Positions 1 to 13,318 of a DNA stretch of 64,000 bases are shown piece after piece. Position numbers and translations under genes: made by a program. Source of the DNA: Steromphala cineraria (taxonomy: Eukaryota > Mollusca > Gastropoda > Trochida > Trochidae); NCBI GenBank assembly GCA_916613615.1, contig OU744724.1, positions 20,012,171 through 20,076,170 of the forward strand, in the 5' to 3' direction. Under the pieces are notes generated by a model, which did not search any database, was not told the DNA's origin, and saw nothing but the letters and a program-made list of their open reading frames with translations. Each line of letters opens with the position of its first letter. Position 1 is the stretch's first letter.

Positions 1-2150
1 TTGTCAAAGTTGATACCCATCGAACGCAATTACGGTAGTTGAGACACCGTGTACATACTACAAGCATAATGATTACGTCACCGAAAGCGGGTTCGCAAAA
101 TGACATGTCCTTTCCAGGAGGGGTACTGTGCTTGAAGCGTCGAAATAAGTATGTTATGTTGATTAAACAATCTAAATATGATATCAAAATTTCGACGAAA
201 GATTTTTCTACAAAGTGATGTATTTCATTTCTCAATAGCTAAGTTTCATCCTGAACCGCTTGCAAGTATGATACAGCATCTTTAATGGGCACTTGAAATA
301 GAAAGCTGTACATGCGATGGTTAAATTAGTGTCATTCAATAACTAATCAACGTATGATACAAAGATATAAAAAAAGTTGTGTACCAATTGTAAACCCAAA
401 CAATAAGTTTTTTAACTCTTCTGCATATGTATACATAAATTTATGAAAATTAAATATCCTTCCTGAAGACCTATGTCATAAACCATTAACGATTGAAATA
501 ATAATAGATAAATTGATGAATATCGTTTCCCCTCCTCTTTTAAGCAGAAGTCAAGAGATGTGGATATGTAAAACCAATGTTTTATGAAATTAAGGTCTTA
601 GCTTAATATTTATTAGTCAAGTCTATATTCGAAGTCAAGATCAATTTGTCTTTGGCTCCTTTCCTATATTGATAAAAGAAAAGTATTTTGAGATTCATAT
701 TTTTAAAATCACCTCGAGAAACATACCTGAATTTGTTCAATGCGGATGTTGCTCTTATGTTATAAGATAACATTGTTCGCTTTTCTTAACATTTATACGT
801 CCAAACTAACCACTTCATCATTTTTTAAAAACAACCCTTCTTTATCACCTGGCACCAGAGTAATAAACCTTTACATTGTACCAGGAATTCACTTCGTTTA
901 GTGAAGTAGGTACATCTTGGTTTAAGTGCTCCATTCTCTAAATATTCAACCCATTATAATTTTATGAACCCTTCTGTTTGGTTACGTCACATTTCAGCTT
1001 TGCAGAAATTGATAGCCAAACTTGAACGTCACATTTAGTATTGCAGTAATTGATAGTTCAACTTGAGTCCACTTAAACGCCTCTTGGCGCCTCGTATCGT
1101 TCAGGACGGCCATAAATCCCAAGTGCACTTCAATAAACGAAAGCAAATCCAGGGTTGTTATTTACATAAGGTGTCAGTAAGTTCATTTTTAAAAGGGTGA
1201 AGTAACGAAATGATTTTAATATGAATGTAGAACTTAACATGCAATCCTTAGAGTTTAAATGCATAATAAGATACTTTTAAAGATTTTTATTTATTTATTC
1301 ATTTTGATATTTATAATTATTTTTATGATATATATTATTTAATGTTCGTGAATGAGGGTAGATTTACTGTCAATAACATTATCCGACATGCATTCAAATT
1401 CCTGTATGTTTATACAAAATACCATATAAAATTTGGACTCTGAGTTTGCCTTTATTTAAGCGTCATTTTAATATATGTCTGGTGTTGTGTTATGTGTCGT
1501 AAACATTACCATAATTTGAAAACATAAAATCATAAATTTTGCTGAAAAATTAAAAATGATTGGAGTCCAATTTTCAGTTTTTTAGATTCACAATAACTGA
1601 ATTTTCCTGTTTGTGATATGATACCTATATATCCTATAACTATTGTTTACTTTTTAATATTTATAAAAATAGTATCGTCAATATTCAAACAAAAAGTGGC
1701 GGAATTGCCATCCATAGTATGTATACGTAATATAACAAAAATTTGCTTGGCGTGAACCTAGAGAAATATTTTCCAAAGTTTCTTCCTCTTTGGTGTTCCG
1801 GACCACTGTGACGTTTATCTCGTCAAACCATGATACTGTAAATGTGCACTTTTTCATAGTCATTGTGTTGTTTTACGAAGACATTAGGTGATTATGGGAG
1901 ACAAAAGAAACTTTCTCAACTATCAAGTAACGTTGTGTGTATATATATTAGACAACAAATATCTATATCTACAATCTGTCTACATGGTGGGTTATCTGTG
2001 TACAATCTGCACTTTCAGTTATTGTGTCTGCATGAAGATATGTAGGTAGTCGTGTAATACAATCACACCGAGTATCTCATGCTCTTAGCATTCCATGCCT
2101 CATTTGACCTTTGCCAGAAAATAAAAACAATATCTGCAGTAGAACTTCGC
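1..2150. other. AT-rich non-coding block
   Basis: No reading frame here looks like a protein, and I see no repeat family shared with the rest of the window. It is AT-rich intergenic or long-intron DNA. Confidence 0.6.
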
Positions 2151-2151
2151 T

Positions 2152-2216
<65 letters not shown>

Positions 2217-2270
2217 GTGCGTGTATATGTATATGTATATGTACATATATGTATATGTATATGTATATAC

Positions 2271-2324
<54 letters not shown>

Positions 2325-2364
2325 GTATGTGTATGTGTATGTGTATGTATATGTATATGTATAA
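2151..2364. repeat. TATGTA/TATGTG microsatellite
   Basis: About 210 bp of nearly pure 6-bp repeats. Blocks of TATGTA alternate with blocks of TATGTG in a symmetrical order (TATGTA, TATGTG, TATGTA, interruption, TATGTA, TATGTG, TATGTA). All six frames are open because the unit contains no stop in most registers, so the long Tyr/Val, Met/Tyr, Cys/Ile and His/Thr readings across it are artefacts. Confidence 0.97.
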
Positions 2365-3597
2365 AGTGAAAGTTAACATACAATTGCATATATAAGTTTG
2401 AGTTACGAATACCCACAATGTCTAAAGTCATACATTGAGTATATATGATGGTGTGTATGTGCTACCATGATATGATTTAAGGAAAATCATGTCTGTTTGT
2501 ATTTCTAAAGTATCATTGTCTTTATTTAAGATACAATTCATTAAATTTTTCCTCAAAACCTCGCTAGCTTATTGCTTCTCATAAAGGTGCATTTTAAAGT
2601 AGCACAATGACCGTGTTCAAAAAGATATTTTATCTTAATATACATTATTGGTGTAAGATAGCATATATCTCTTTGAGGGAAATTTTAGAAACTTCTCTGA
2701 TGAAGGGGATTCTGATAGACAATTTTGTTGTTGTAATGTATGTGTTCTTTTCATGACAAAGTATACATTATGCATGAGATATACATATTGAAGACACTTT
2801 TTATGTTACGATGAAATGGCAATAATATACATATTGATTTGTATGTTTCACATGTACAGTCGGATATTTTCTATAATATATTTTCTCTAAAATTCTTTCC
2901 TTTTTGAGAGTTATTGTTGCCAGAAACAGATTCTGTAACTCCTTTTCATTTAGATAATCTTTAAAGTTTGTGTAATCGTTGTCTTAATAAATATTGTAAT
3001 TAAGAAAATATAATATTCCAAACTTGTATTTTGATATTGCAATCAAATAGTGTCACAGGGACCCAAGCAAAGTTGATTAATAATATGTGTCATAAATACC
3101 CTTAAAGAAGTCAAACTTTCCAGTACCAATATCATGTTTCATAATGCCTCATAGATTTATTCGATAATTGCAACTCGCCTATAGTTCTACCCACAAGCCG
3201 TGCACTTGCTGCACTCAACCACACAACGCACTAGCATATTCCTTTGTCTCTCAAGTGCTATATGGCATTTCTCATGCTGTTTATAAAGCCCTAGAATGCC
3301 GTATTATGATGATTAAAAATCGACAGGTGTATAAATTGAGTTTAGCTGTTGCTGTAGAGTGTCTTAAGAAAAGTGCGAGGGTCTGATTTCACGCATGTAG
3401 TAGAAGTCATAAAGCAGGATGGTATAAGGTTACAACTGCGTAGGATTGACGGTGTAGAGAATGGTTTTCGTGAGCAATATAGTTTCTAAAATATCAAATG
3501 TCTAATTAATGATAATTTCGATGGTGGGAAAGTTCTTGGATGCGACCAATAAAACTTTATTTTTCTTTTCATTCATTTTAATTAGACCTTATATATA
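2365..3597. other. non-coding block
   Basis: AT-rich sequence; no gene, RNA or repeat recognised. Confidence 0.5.
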
Positions 3598-3609
3598 AGT
3601 TATATTGAG

Positions 3610-3664
3610 TAAGTGAGTTATTGTTTTACGCCGCTTGGGCAATATTTCAGCCATTAGCGGCGTG
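3610..3664 (-). mobile_element. 55-bp SINE-tail micro-element, copy 1
   Basis: A 55-bp insert containing GTGAGTTATTGTTTTACGCC and a hairpin (GCCGCTTGGGC / GCCATTAGCGGC around an A/T-rich loop). It is flanked by a perfect 12-bp direct repeat, AGTTATATTGAG, at 3598-3609 and 3665-3676, as expected for a target-site duplication. Read on the minus strand it starts at the hairpin and ends in CTCA-type repeats, matching the 3' tail of the tRNA-derived SINE at 52781-53066. Further copies with their own flanking repeats lie at 19650-19711 and 39140-39194. Confidence 0.75.
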
Positions 3665-3676
3665 AGTTATATTGAG

Positions 3677-5794
3677 GGGAATGTAAATATGCCTACTACA
3701 CTTACGTACATCATTTACTAAAACAAAGGTATTCTCAACACTGCAGTGAATTATGTATCTGACTCTACAATATTGGTAGAAATGAGATAAAATATATAGG
3801 TGACCTGCAGGGTTAATTGTTTAGTTCTATTATAAATAAATAATAAATATTTTATATATATGAAGGTGGTCCCTATTATCGTGGGTCTTATTGTTTCACA
3901 TGTATATTTCCCTCCAAAGGAGTACAATCTAAAAATTGATTCTTGTTTCTAAACTCTGCACATATATCCTTCCAAAAAATGTTAATTAAACTTCTATCTA
4001 TGGAATGTATTTTTTTGGACATAGATATAAAAGATCTTATCCGTGTGATGTATTTTATCTGAAGTGTCCCTATTATCAAGGTAATAAGTATATAATTAAT
4101 AAATTATTCTCTGTAAATATAATCACCATTGTAAGATTATTATTTACAATTTGAATGTAAATTGATTTGAAATAAGGATATTAAAAACAATATTTGCAAA
4201 GTTGTAACAAAATAATTCAAATAAAAAGACGCCTTGTCACAGTTTTACCGAGCAGCCATTTTTTGATAAGTGATTTAAACACTATCTTAACAAAACGCCC
4301 TTTTTTACAATAAAAGAACATCTATCAATATTCAAGTTACTTTGCTCCTGAAAAGTGAGATCATTGTTTTCACATTTATTGTACCCATACAATGAAAAGA
4401 GAATGTTGCAATCTTTTTTGAGCTCATTAATAACCTACTTTGATATTGCGAAAAGGTTATAATTTTAGGGTTTGTGTCTTATTTTCGCCGTAAATGTCAT
4501 TCCTCATTCAACATCTTTGAAACCATCAATACATTTTACCTTCATACAGTTCTGTTTGTTATCTATCAAACTATTCACATACAAAAATAAAAAAATTCTC
4601 GGACAATATTTTGTGAAGACAGGATCGTTTTTTTAATTGATTGCACTTGCCGTTAATATTTCATGAAGGAAAATGATACTCAATATTTCAGATCACTACA
4701 AATGTGAAAAAATATTACTGAACATTTGAAAAATTGTTTTTTTTAATGCCTCAGTATTTAGTCTATTCATCTATGATGTGCTTTCCAAATATGAATATTC
4801 CTTGTAGGTACTGGAGACTTAAATTAAATGAGTTTACCACGATGATAGGGTTACCACGATAATAGGGTCACTAGCCATAAATAAAACAAACAATAATATG
4901 ATAACAAGATTTTAAGAAGAAATTCTTCATTGTGATGCACGACATTCAGAAGTATAAGCTGAATCCTATACCAAGTGGATTGTGCGTAAAGGTTACAATG
5001 CTAATGGTCTGAAGTTTATAACAAATCTTAAAGACACAATCGAGGAACATTTTTATCATATGTATTGACATCAACAATATACTCGCAGAACTTCTGTCAT
5101 CATTTTTGCTTAATTAAGTATTAGAAGCATTTAGCATGTTAGAGACGCTTTGACACGCTGTAACACCGATAACACGAAAAAGATCGTACCAAGTTCGGTT
5201 AAAGAAGCTGTGGGAATTTTCCCAAGTTCGAACGATTAAAACGTGTTCGCTTTAAAATGGCCGGACTTCACCACAACGGATGTTTTGACGAAATTATGTT
5301 ATACTATAATTCTTAGAAGACCACATTACGACATTAAGACTTTACTTATTTTATGGCTTTTACAAACAAGCGTTATACAAGCACGACTTTCTGATTTTTT
5401 CCTTCATTTTTTTATCAAATAAGAATTAGTTTATGCTAGGTGTATCAAACACCTTGTAACTCAACTCAATTTTTAGAAGTTGTTTAAAAAGTTAGATCTA
5501 ATGGCCGCCATTTTTGTCTGAACACCATTCGAGTTATGGAAATTGATTCGTGTAGCCTAACCAAACATGTTACGATTGTTAAATTACTGAAACTTTTGAT
5601 TTTAACTATTTTGCTTCAGTTGGTACTATTCGTTTTGAGATCACCTTGTTAACTTAGAACATACGACTGACCCTGGGGTGGAAGGCCATGATAGGTCAAG
5701 TAACTAGTATAGATGTTGAATTTCAACTCCTAAACAATTTTAAATCCGCTTCTCAAATATCATTGAAAACACGTGCTCATCATAATTTTGACTT
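3677..5794. other. non-coding block with degenerate MITE traces
   Basis: No gene recognised. Around 5495-5530 the string ATGGCCGCCATTTTTGT followed by TGAACACC resembles the interior of the TTAA-flanked MITE family, without recognisable termini; it may be an old decayed copy. Confidence 0.4.
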
Positions 5795-6158
5795 TTAAAA
5801 AGGCAGTAGCACGTTTTCTGAAAAATAAAATATTTTAATTTTTTCACTGATTATTGTACGTTAATGCTGAATGTATTAATCTGATAGTGTCAAAATTCTC
5901 ATTACAAAAATACAATCATCCATAGTCAGAGAACAAATTATAGCGATTCACATAAAGTCCATTGGCGGCCATTTTTGTGTGAACGCCTTTAATTAATTTC
6001 ATGTAAGAGGGAATCGTATGGCTGAACATTACATTATATATTTGATTTATTACTGCTTCAGTTAGTTTATATACATTGTCCTTCAATTGTAACCTTGTAT
6101 TTTAATTTTCCTGACATAACCTTATATTCTCTCTAAAAACGTGCTACTGCTCCTTTAA
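5795..6158 (+). mobile_element. TTAA-flanked MITE family 1, copy A
   Basis: About 360 bp bounded by inverted termini (AAGGCAGTAGCACGTTTT on the left, AAACGTGCTACTGCTCCTTT on the right) and by TTAA at each end. The interior has no ORF but carries the family landmarks: CACTGATTATTGTA, TCCATAGTCAGAG, a 'CCATTGGCGGCCATTTT' block and TGTGAACRCCTTTAATT. TTAA at both edges is the target preference of piggyBac-type transposases, so a non-autonomous piggyBac-like element is the best guess. It abuts copy B and shares the boundary TTAA with it. Confidence 0.8.
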
Positions 6159-6518
6159 AGGGGCAGTAGCACGTTTTTTGATAATTTTATATTTTAAATA
6201 TTTCACTGATAATTGTAAGTGGATGCTATATGTATTATTTTGACAGTGTCAAAAATCTCATTACACGAGCCAATCATCCATAGTCAGAGGACAAAGTATG
6301 AAGAATAACACAAAATCCATTGGCGGCCATTTTGTGTGAACACCTTTAATTCATTTTGTGTAAGAAAAAGGAATCGCATGGCTAAAATGTACGTTATATA
6401 TTTGAATTATAAATGCTTTATTTAGTTTAATTTCATTGTCTTTCAATAGGAGCCATTAATTTTCATTTTCCTGACATCACCTTATATCCCCCCTAAAAAC
6501 GTGCTACTGCCCCTTTAA
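6155..6518 (+). mobile_element. TTAA-flanked MITE family 1, copy B
   Basis: Same orientation and interior as copy A. Left terminus TTAAAGGGGCAGTAGCACGT, right terminus ACGTGCTACTGCCCCTTTAA. The left TTAA (6155-6158) is also the right TTAA of copy A, so one element appears to have inserted into the edge duplication of the other. No coding capacity. Confidence 0.88.
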
Positions 6519-7164
6519 GCAATCATACAGAAAGTAAGAATAAGAATCATTTTTACTTCTGGACACATGGAATTAGGATCAAAGTTATATGATTTATTTC
6601 AAATATCCTGTGTCACATAAACGTCATATGTGTTTCTTAAACTGATTTCCCCAAAAATGAGTGTTATGGAAACAAAAGCAAAATTCCATGACCAGCTTCA
6701 AATGTCGTCCCCATTCGGAGATTAACCAATATGTTCTATTCCTGGAAGCCACGTTATCACAACATATCTTACACACCGACACAATCGCTCTCTTTACACG
6801 AGACACAGACTTAGTTCAATCCCCAGCCTTCACGTCTACTGACACTGATAGAAAGTGATAGTAACCTTGGCTCAGGCAGGACTACACCCCGACCAACCCA
6901 CTCGTCTCGACCCCCCTTTACGAAGCTATGCTGTTGTCGGTCTTCCAGTCTCAACCTGGGTGTATGCTGTCAGTAAACCCTGCCTTATTTCTCATTATCT
7001 GTGCGGGTCTACAGGAATCAATGACGCCTTGTGATATGTCCGAGATCTGGCGATCAATTATCATTCTGGGGGTATTTACCTGGGTGATTGACGAGCGTTT
7101 CATCACCTCACCTGTCAGCCTGTTCGCTGGGTCGATGATTTGTACGTTTAGTTCTGGTTTGTGA
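6519..7164. other. unassigned block before the minisatellite
   Basis: Somewhat less AT-rich from about 6840. A 78-codon open frame (6928-7164) has no recognisable domain and runs into the tandem repeat, so I do not call it a gene. Confidence 0.35.
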
Positions 7165-7830
7165 GGGCACGGGACTGCCAGCCCTGGGGTGGTGCTGAGT
7201 GGAATAGGGTAGCAATTAAGGGTGAGTCTTTAGGAGAGTAACTTTGTTTGTGTTTTGTAATGGTTAGGAGACGGTAATGCCAGCCCTTGGGTGTGGCGTT
7301 TAAGGGTGAGTCTCTAGTGGACTAACTTTGTTTTGTGATTTTTAATGGTTAGGGGACGGTAATGCCAGTCCTGGGGTGGTTGCGAGTTGAACAGGATGGC
7401 GTTTAAGGGTGAGTCTCTAGTGGACTAACTTTGTTAATGCTTTGTTATGGTTAGGGGACGGTAAATCCAGCCCTGGGGTGGTGCTGAGTGGAGTAGGGTG
7501 GCGCTTAAGGGTGAGTCTTTAGGAGAGTAACTTTGTAAGTGTTTTGTAGTGGTTAGGGGATGGTTATGCCACCTTGTGTGGTGGTGAGTGGAGCAGGGTG
7601 GCGTTTACGGTGAGTCTTAAGGAGCGTAAATTTGTTTGCGTTTTGTAGCGGTAAAGGGAAGGGAGTGTCAATCCTTGGGTAGTGTAGAGTGGCGTATAAG
7701 GGCGAGTGTTTAGTAGAGTAACTTTGTTAGTTTGTAATGGTTAGGGGACGGAACTGCAAGCCCTAGGTGGTGTTGAGTAGAATAGAGTGGCATTGAAGGG
7801 TGAGTCTTTAGTGGAGTCACTTTCTATCAT
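7165..7830 (+). repeat. minisatellite, ~85-105 bp period
   Basis: About seven diverged tandem units. Each contains GGGGACGGTAATGCCAGCCC, then GGGTGGTGCTGAGTGGA, TTAAGGGTGAGTCTTTAG, AGTAACTTTGTT and TTTTGTAATGGTTAG. Units differ by small indels, so the period varies. G-rich on the plus strand. No coding frame persists across the units. Confidence 0.88.
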
Positions 7831-10800
7831 TATTGAATGTTTTAAATTGGTGTGGTTCTTAGCTTTTCTGTACAGAATATTGCGGATGCATTTTTGTAGT
7901 GCTTACATAAGTTATAAGTACTGTTTTATGCAGGTTTGTAAGATGGTAGCTAGGTTTGTGCGGGGAAAGGACTACATGTCGCATTGAGACGAGAGACAGG
8001 AGTGGGTCGAGTATAGAGTAGGGTTGGTGGCTGCACCACTCGCGAACATATAGATATCTACTGCACTCAATAAATTAGGCAGGAAATTAGACAAGAAATG
8101 TCAGATATCCTTTATTTATATTTTCCCTCAAGAATCATTATAAGGGTAAGACATTTTGACATCCATTTTGAGATTCATTTGTTTATGTTTTATATCCATC
8201 GGGTGTTCTTCTGCCTAAATTCGCGTTGTTCATTGGTCATATTAATCATATTGTAAATGAGAGTCATTCGACAATTATTGTAAATAGTTATTTAGCTTCC
8301 TCTGGAGAAAAATATGCGAAAAATGTTAAATCATTTCTTCCCTGCCTTCATACAACTGTAAATGTTATTGATATCACAATATATCTAAATTTTCAAAGAA
8401 AATGAAATTAACAAGAATTATTTTTATAACTTTTGAAAGAAACATTTGAACATATTAAAATATTTCAATATTCTAATCTTTAGTGTAGTCGCTTCCTCGA
8501 GAATTAACGACAGTTGATGAAAAATAATTTTTTGATGCCAATAGGTTCAATATAATGACAATATGATGGATCGAAAACCGGACAATACACAGTGGTTAGC
8601 GGGCGTCAAGCAGTTAAATTCAAAGATCTTAACTTCAGCAGACATGGGGACAGTTTTAGCACATTGTTATAAAACTAATATGATGTGTAATATAAACTAA
8701 TTTCTACTTTTGCACATATAAAAGGATGCTTTTTCGATTTTCTTTGAAACCAGTATTTGTCCTATATTTGTCATTTGGGTACGAATATGGAAGAATGTTT
8801 AATGTATATCAGTATATGTGGTATGCAGGCACGTAACAAAGCAGAATTACGAAGTCAAGAGTTAACTGTTAATAAATTTATTTTTCCTTTCCCACTTTTT
8901 CTCAAAGGTATCGTAAATAAGTATTCTTGATAACACGATGACTTTACTTTGTTCCCAGATCAGCAGATATAGAATAAAGTGTTTTAAATGGTTGTACTTC
9001 AAACACTGACAAACATGACCTAGTTTAGTTCAGTCATTGACTGATAAGAAAGATCTATAACACTGCATATACGCTGCTTAGCTACCCGTCCATTAACCGT
9101 TGTTAACATGTAAACCATGTCGGACACAGTATTGGGACTTTTTACTTGCATTTTTTCAGATGTAGAACTGTTTTAATCATGTAATTTTTTTATATCATAA
9201 TTTTTTGTATCTAGAACAGAAAGTACAATTCATCCTTTTGTTGGTAATTGAATAAATATACAAATCAACTGTTTGATGGTTAGTTCTATGGTACATTGTA
9301 ATTCGTTTCTTATCATATAAATTATAAATTAACTGTTTCTTGGCCTGTGTACTGGTGCACTGATCCCTCAACTTAAAGGGACAAAGAGTATATTTTCCCT
9401 TTGATACGTGCAAATCAACATGCATAGATTAAGTTCAAATGAACTCACCAAACTTCCATAATCATCCCAACATGATAAAGCATTTGGGTTTTCATTGATA
9501 ATCGCTATCTATCGGGCAAATACCCTGTATAATCAAAAACACTCTTTAAAATTATATAGAGTTCCTGTTATTGTATTAAAATCATTCTTCGTCCCAACAG
9601 TATGTACAATAGTTCTATGACCTTTTCAACGCTGCCAAACTTGAGTTTTCGTTCGCATGCTACAGCAAAATATCCCCATATCACTCATCGGTGTTGATGT
9701 GCAGTTAGGGTTCCGACAAAATTTCATGACTGAAACCGTTTCATTGTTACTCTACTTAACCAATACGCATCGACCTAAAACATTTCAGCTGTGTCTTTAC
9801 TCCTTTATAAAAACAATGTCGACAAAGTTTGACATTATTGATCTAAACAACATACTCCAAGTCACTTTCAACAATTGTGTTACCCTTAACCAGTGTTAAG
9901 CGCTTGGAAATTAAACTCAAGACATTTAAACAATTTCGATGTAACTACTTGTTGATAAAAAAAATCTCTTATAGAAAGACTTTCCAACACCAACTGCAAA
10001 TTGCCTACACCTGTTATCCCTGTAGCTACAGCCTAGATCTACTTTGTCCTTCCTGTTATCGATAACGGCCCTCTTTCCGCCAAAACGCACGTGCAAAACC
10101 CCACTCAATGTACTCTTAGTTACTACAGGGCTCCAGTACAAACCACTCAGTGTATTCTAAACTTCGAGTAGTCGTCAAAGTGTGAATCGTGACAATGCCC
10201 TGCTAATGTTAAGGTATTTACATGTTTGTGTTTCTATTTCCTAAAACAAAGGGAGTAAATGCATCTTATTCTTACACAATGAAGATGTAACCGAAAGTTA
10301 TCTTTAAAATGAAATGGAAAATGGTCACTTAAAAGGGAGGAACATTAGTATGCTAGTTTCATTATTCGTAGTTCGCACCAAATAAAAAAACAGAGATGGA
10401 AAGTGTTCTGAAAGGTTACCGAGGGCAGCATTCCAACTGCTTTACTGGAGGGCCAAGAATTTCAATGCTCTCTCAGAGTCATAAGTTACATATACACTGT
10501 ACTAGGTAACTCATACCGTAAATTACATTGTAACATTGACTATATATGACCCACACTACTGAAATAAAATAGAAGAAGAAGAATATATTTTATTTACGTG
10601 TCACATGTTGTTATAAAACATTTGGAACCTTTACAAAATCAATTTAAAATAACAACATCCAGCCTTAAAAGGCTTATGAGACACGAAATTCGTTGATAAT
10701 CTAAAAACATGAGATAAAAAACGTATACATTGTTAAAATGGTGTGGAAACAGAGTCACATAAATATGTGTAATACAAGTGAATTCTACATGTTAATGTTG

Positions 10801-11430
10801 GCTGTAAAAAGTTACATAAATTAATGTCCGGTCAATGTATTGGGAATACGTGAATACCGACTGTCCGATGAAGTCAATTGGCAATTAATGACACGTTTAT
10901 CCGCAGCTGTTGTTTGGAATCACGTCGGTGAAACTTGAACATTGAGGATGCACGTTAAAGTGTGAAACATATTGCAAACGGCAGGGGAAATATTGATGTA
11001 AGTGTTAAACTATTTCCGCGGGGTGCATAATTTGTTTTACAAAAATAAATTATAACTTAAACATTGATCGAGCTTCGAAAATTAACTTCCTTGTTTTGCC
11101 AGTGGCGAGGATATTTTACAGTTCAGCCATCCACGTTTCATTCAATATACAATTTTATTTGACAAAAATGACAAAATAGCACTGAAAAATAACTGTCTAT
11201 AACAAATATTCTGTTTATGTAAGACTAGGTGATAAGACTGGGAAGGTTGACTAATTAGTGAAAGTTCCCAGCTGTTTGAGTAGTTAAACGAGTGTTTTAT
11301 GAGACAAGTTTCAATCATGTTCACAGTGGACACAGTGGCATACCACCGAGCTCATTGTTTTGGGGTTTTATTGTTCAGGGGAGGGGGCCCAAGATAGTTA
11401 ATGCTGCAACAGAATCAGACATTGTGCGTT
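7831..11430. other. non-coding block
   Basis: 3.6 kb with no recognisable gene. A stretch around 8510-8830, including GATCGAAAACCGGACA, weakly resembles 12720-13030, suggesting an old dispersed repeat. Confidence 0.45.
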
Positions 11431-11798
11431 TTAAAGGGGCAGTAGCACGTTTTTTGATAATTTTATATTTTCAATTTTTCACTGATAATTGTAAGTAAAT
11501 GCTAAATGTATTATTTTGACAGTGTCAAAAATCTCATTACACAAGCTAATCATCCATAGTCAGAGGACAAAGTATGAAGATTCACACAAAATCCATTGGC
11601 GGCCATTTTATGTGAACACCTTTAATTCAGTTTATGTTAGAAAAAGGAATCGCATGGCTAAACTTTAATTACATTATATATTTGAATTATTACTGCTTCA
11701 GTTACTTTAAATACATTGTCTTTCAATTGGAACCATCAATTTTCATTTTCCTGACATCACCTGACTTCCCCCTAAAAAACGTGCTACTGCCCCTTTAA
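11431..11798 (+). mobile_element. TTAA-flanked MITE family 1, copy C
   Basis: Clean copy in the same orientation as copies A and B. Terminus TTAAAGGGGCAGTAGCACGT on the left and ACGTGCTACTGCCCCTTTAA on the right. Internal blocks are TCATCCATAGTCAGAGGAC, TCCATTGGCGGCCATTTTAT and CCTGACATCACC. No ORF. Confidence 0.92.
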
Positions 11799-12060
11799 GA
11801 TATATATCATTGAAGAAAAAACCGCATAAATATAGACCAAGCCGTTTGGTAAAAGAGAGATAAAAAGGCTCTATCAAAATCGGTTAAAATTGAGATTTAC
11901 ATATTTTGAAATTGTTTACTGTGTAAACATTGGGCTTTCATTTCATTAAGATGTAGCTTTCCATAACATTCTTTTGTGATGAATAGTTTTAAAATGATTC
12001 GATTATTTCATGGATATTATCAATGTAAACTTTCATCGGTATACCATCTTTAATCAGTGT

Positions 12061-12207
12061 ATAAAATAGATTGGAAACACAGCCTGTCCTGAAAATTAGT
12101 TGGTCCATTCCTTACGGGAAAATTTTTTTTTGGGGAAAAGTTACCAGTCCTGCCCAAAAATTAACCAACAAAAGGACTGGTGGACGGACTATATTTTAAA
12201 CACTGCT
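12061..12207 (+). repeat. dispersed repeat with ACCAGTCCTG motifs, copy 1
   Basis: Starts ATAAAATAGATTGGAAACAC and ends ATATTTTAAACACTGC. Inside are ACAGCCTGTCCTGAAAATTA and GTTACCAGTCCTG. The same sequence lies in inverted orientation at 58668-58832, so this is a dispersed repeat of about 150-165 bp. No coding frame; class unknown. Confidence 0.75.
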
Positions 12208-13318
12208 TTAACATACATTTACCCGATGCTACAAATAAATATAGTTCTGTAGATTATTCCATTATTTACCGAATAGTCTTGCGAATTTGAAGGAATACAT
12301 ACATCACCTGTATCAATTCCCAGTGTAAATCGATTGTGTAAATTATTAGTTTTTGAGGCGAATTTCGTTGGATACCACATAGATAGACAACCTTTATATA
12401 CTACCAACTATCGGCAGAATTTCCTTCAAACTTTCAACATCTATAAATGGAATGGCTCCCATATACTGATGTGACGCTTTTTCATCCTCGTAATGTAAGT
12501 AGCTAGATACAGTATGCTCCAGTGTTAAATCAGTGTGCAATCTATGAACAGTTTTTGAAGGAGTGATCGTTAGTAGCTGAAATAACCTTAGCAAAATATA
12601 CAAAATAGGTCAGTCCATGAGTTGTATGATGTCATAAATGCCGAACTTGATCAATAGTGTCATTTGATTAAGAATCGAAGTATCGATTGTTGCATGAAAG
12701 CATCATTTTAGAGCCAATCGACGTTGTGTAGTAACGTAAGTTTGAATTAGGGATTATGATCGAAAACCGGACATTGCCTCGAGTCAATCAGTCAAACATA
12801 CATTGTTGAAACTTTTTAAAGTTGCCAGAAAGACGGTTACGGGTTGATCATGTTTGATAGGTTATATAACTAGTATTCATGTAAATGGGACGTGTGACTT
12901 TTGCTTTCACGAACATATATTACTATTATACGATTTTATTGAAAACAAGAATTTATCAGATAATTGCCGTTTGGGAATGAATATTTGAATTGTTTTAAGT
13001 TTATATCACTGACTATACCATATACGTTTTATTGAAGATGAAAATCATTCTCTCTTTTTATGTTCTGCCTATGACTATCTTCGTATATTATATATACCTG
13101 AACATAAAGTTCATAATTTGATGTCTTTCGACAACTATACTTTATAAAGAAACTTGGCTATATATACGTACCATGCTAATAAACTGCGAAGTATCCTCTT
13201 GATGGCTGTGAGATTTCATTGTATTATGGGCCGGTGGCCTACATACACTTGAATAAAGAAATTGAATTGTTAGTTTCAAAGCAAAACAAACATGTGTTGA
13301 AAATCTCGCAGTTGCTCT
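12208..13318. other. non-coding block
   Basis: No gene. Around 13225-13271, GGTGGCCTACATACACTTG followed by AATAAAGAAATTGAATTG looks like the 3' end of a non-LTR element (polyadenylation-like signal plus short tail), but no coding part is visible upstream. Confidence 0.35.

Noticed and set aside
2063..2431. Five overlapping ORFs of up to 122 codons on both strands
   Set aside because: They are translations of the TATGTA/TATGTG microsatellite, giving only His/Thr/Ile/Tyr/Val/Met/Cys repeats.
6928..7164. 78-codon frame with hydrophobic stretches
   Set aside because: No recognisable domain, no splice or polyadenylation context, and it runs into a minisatellite.
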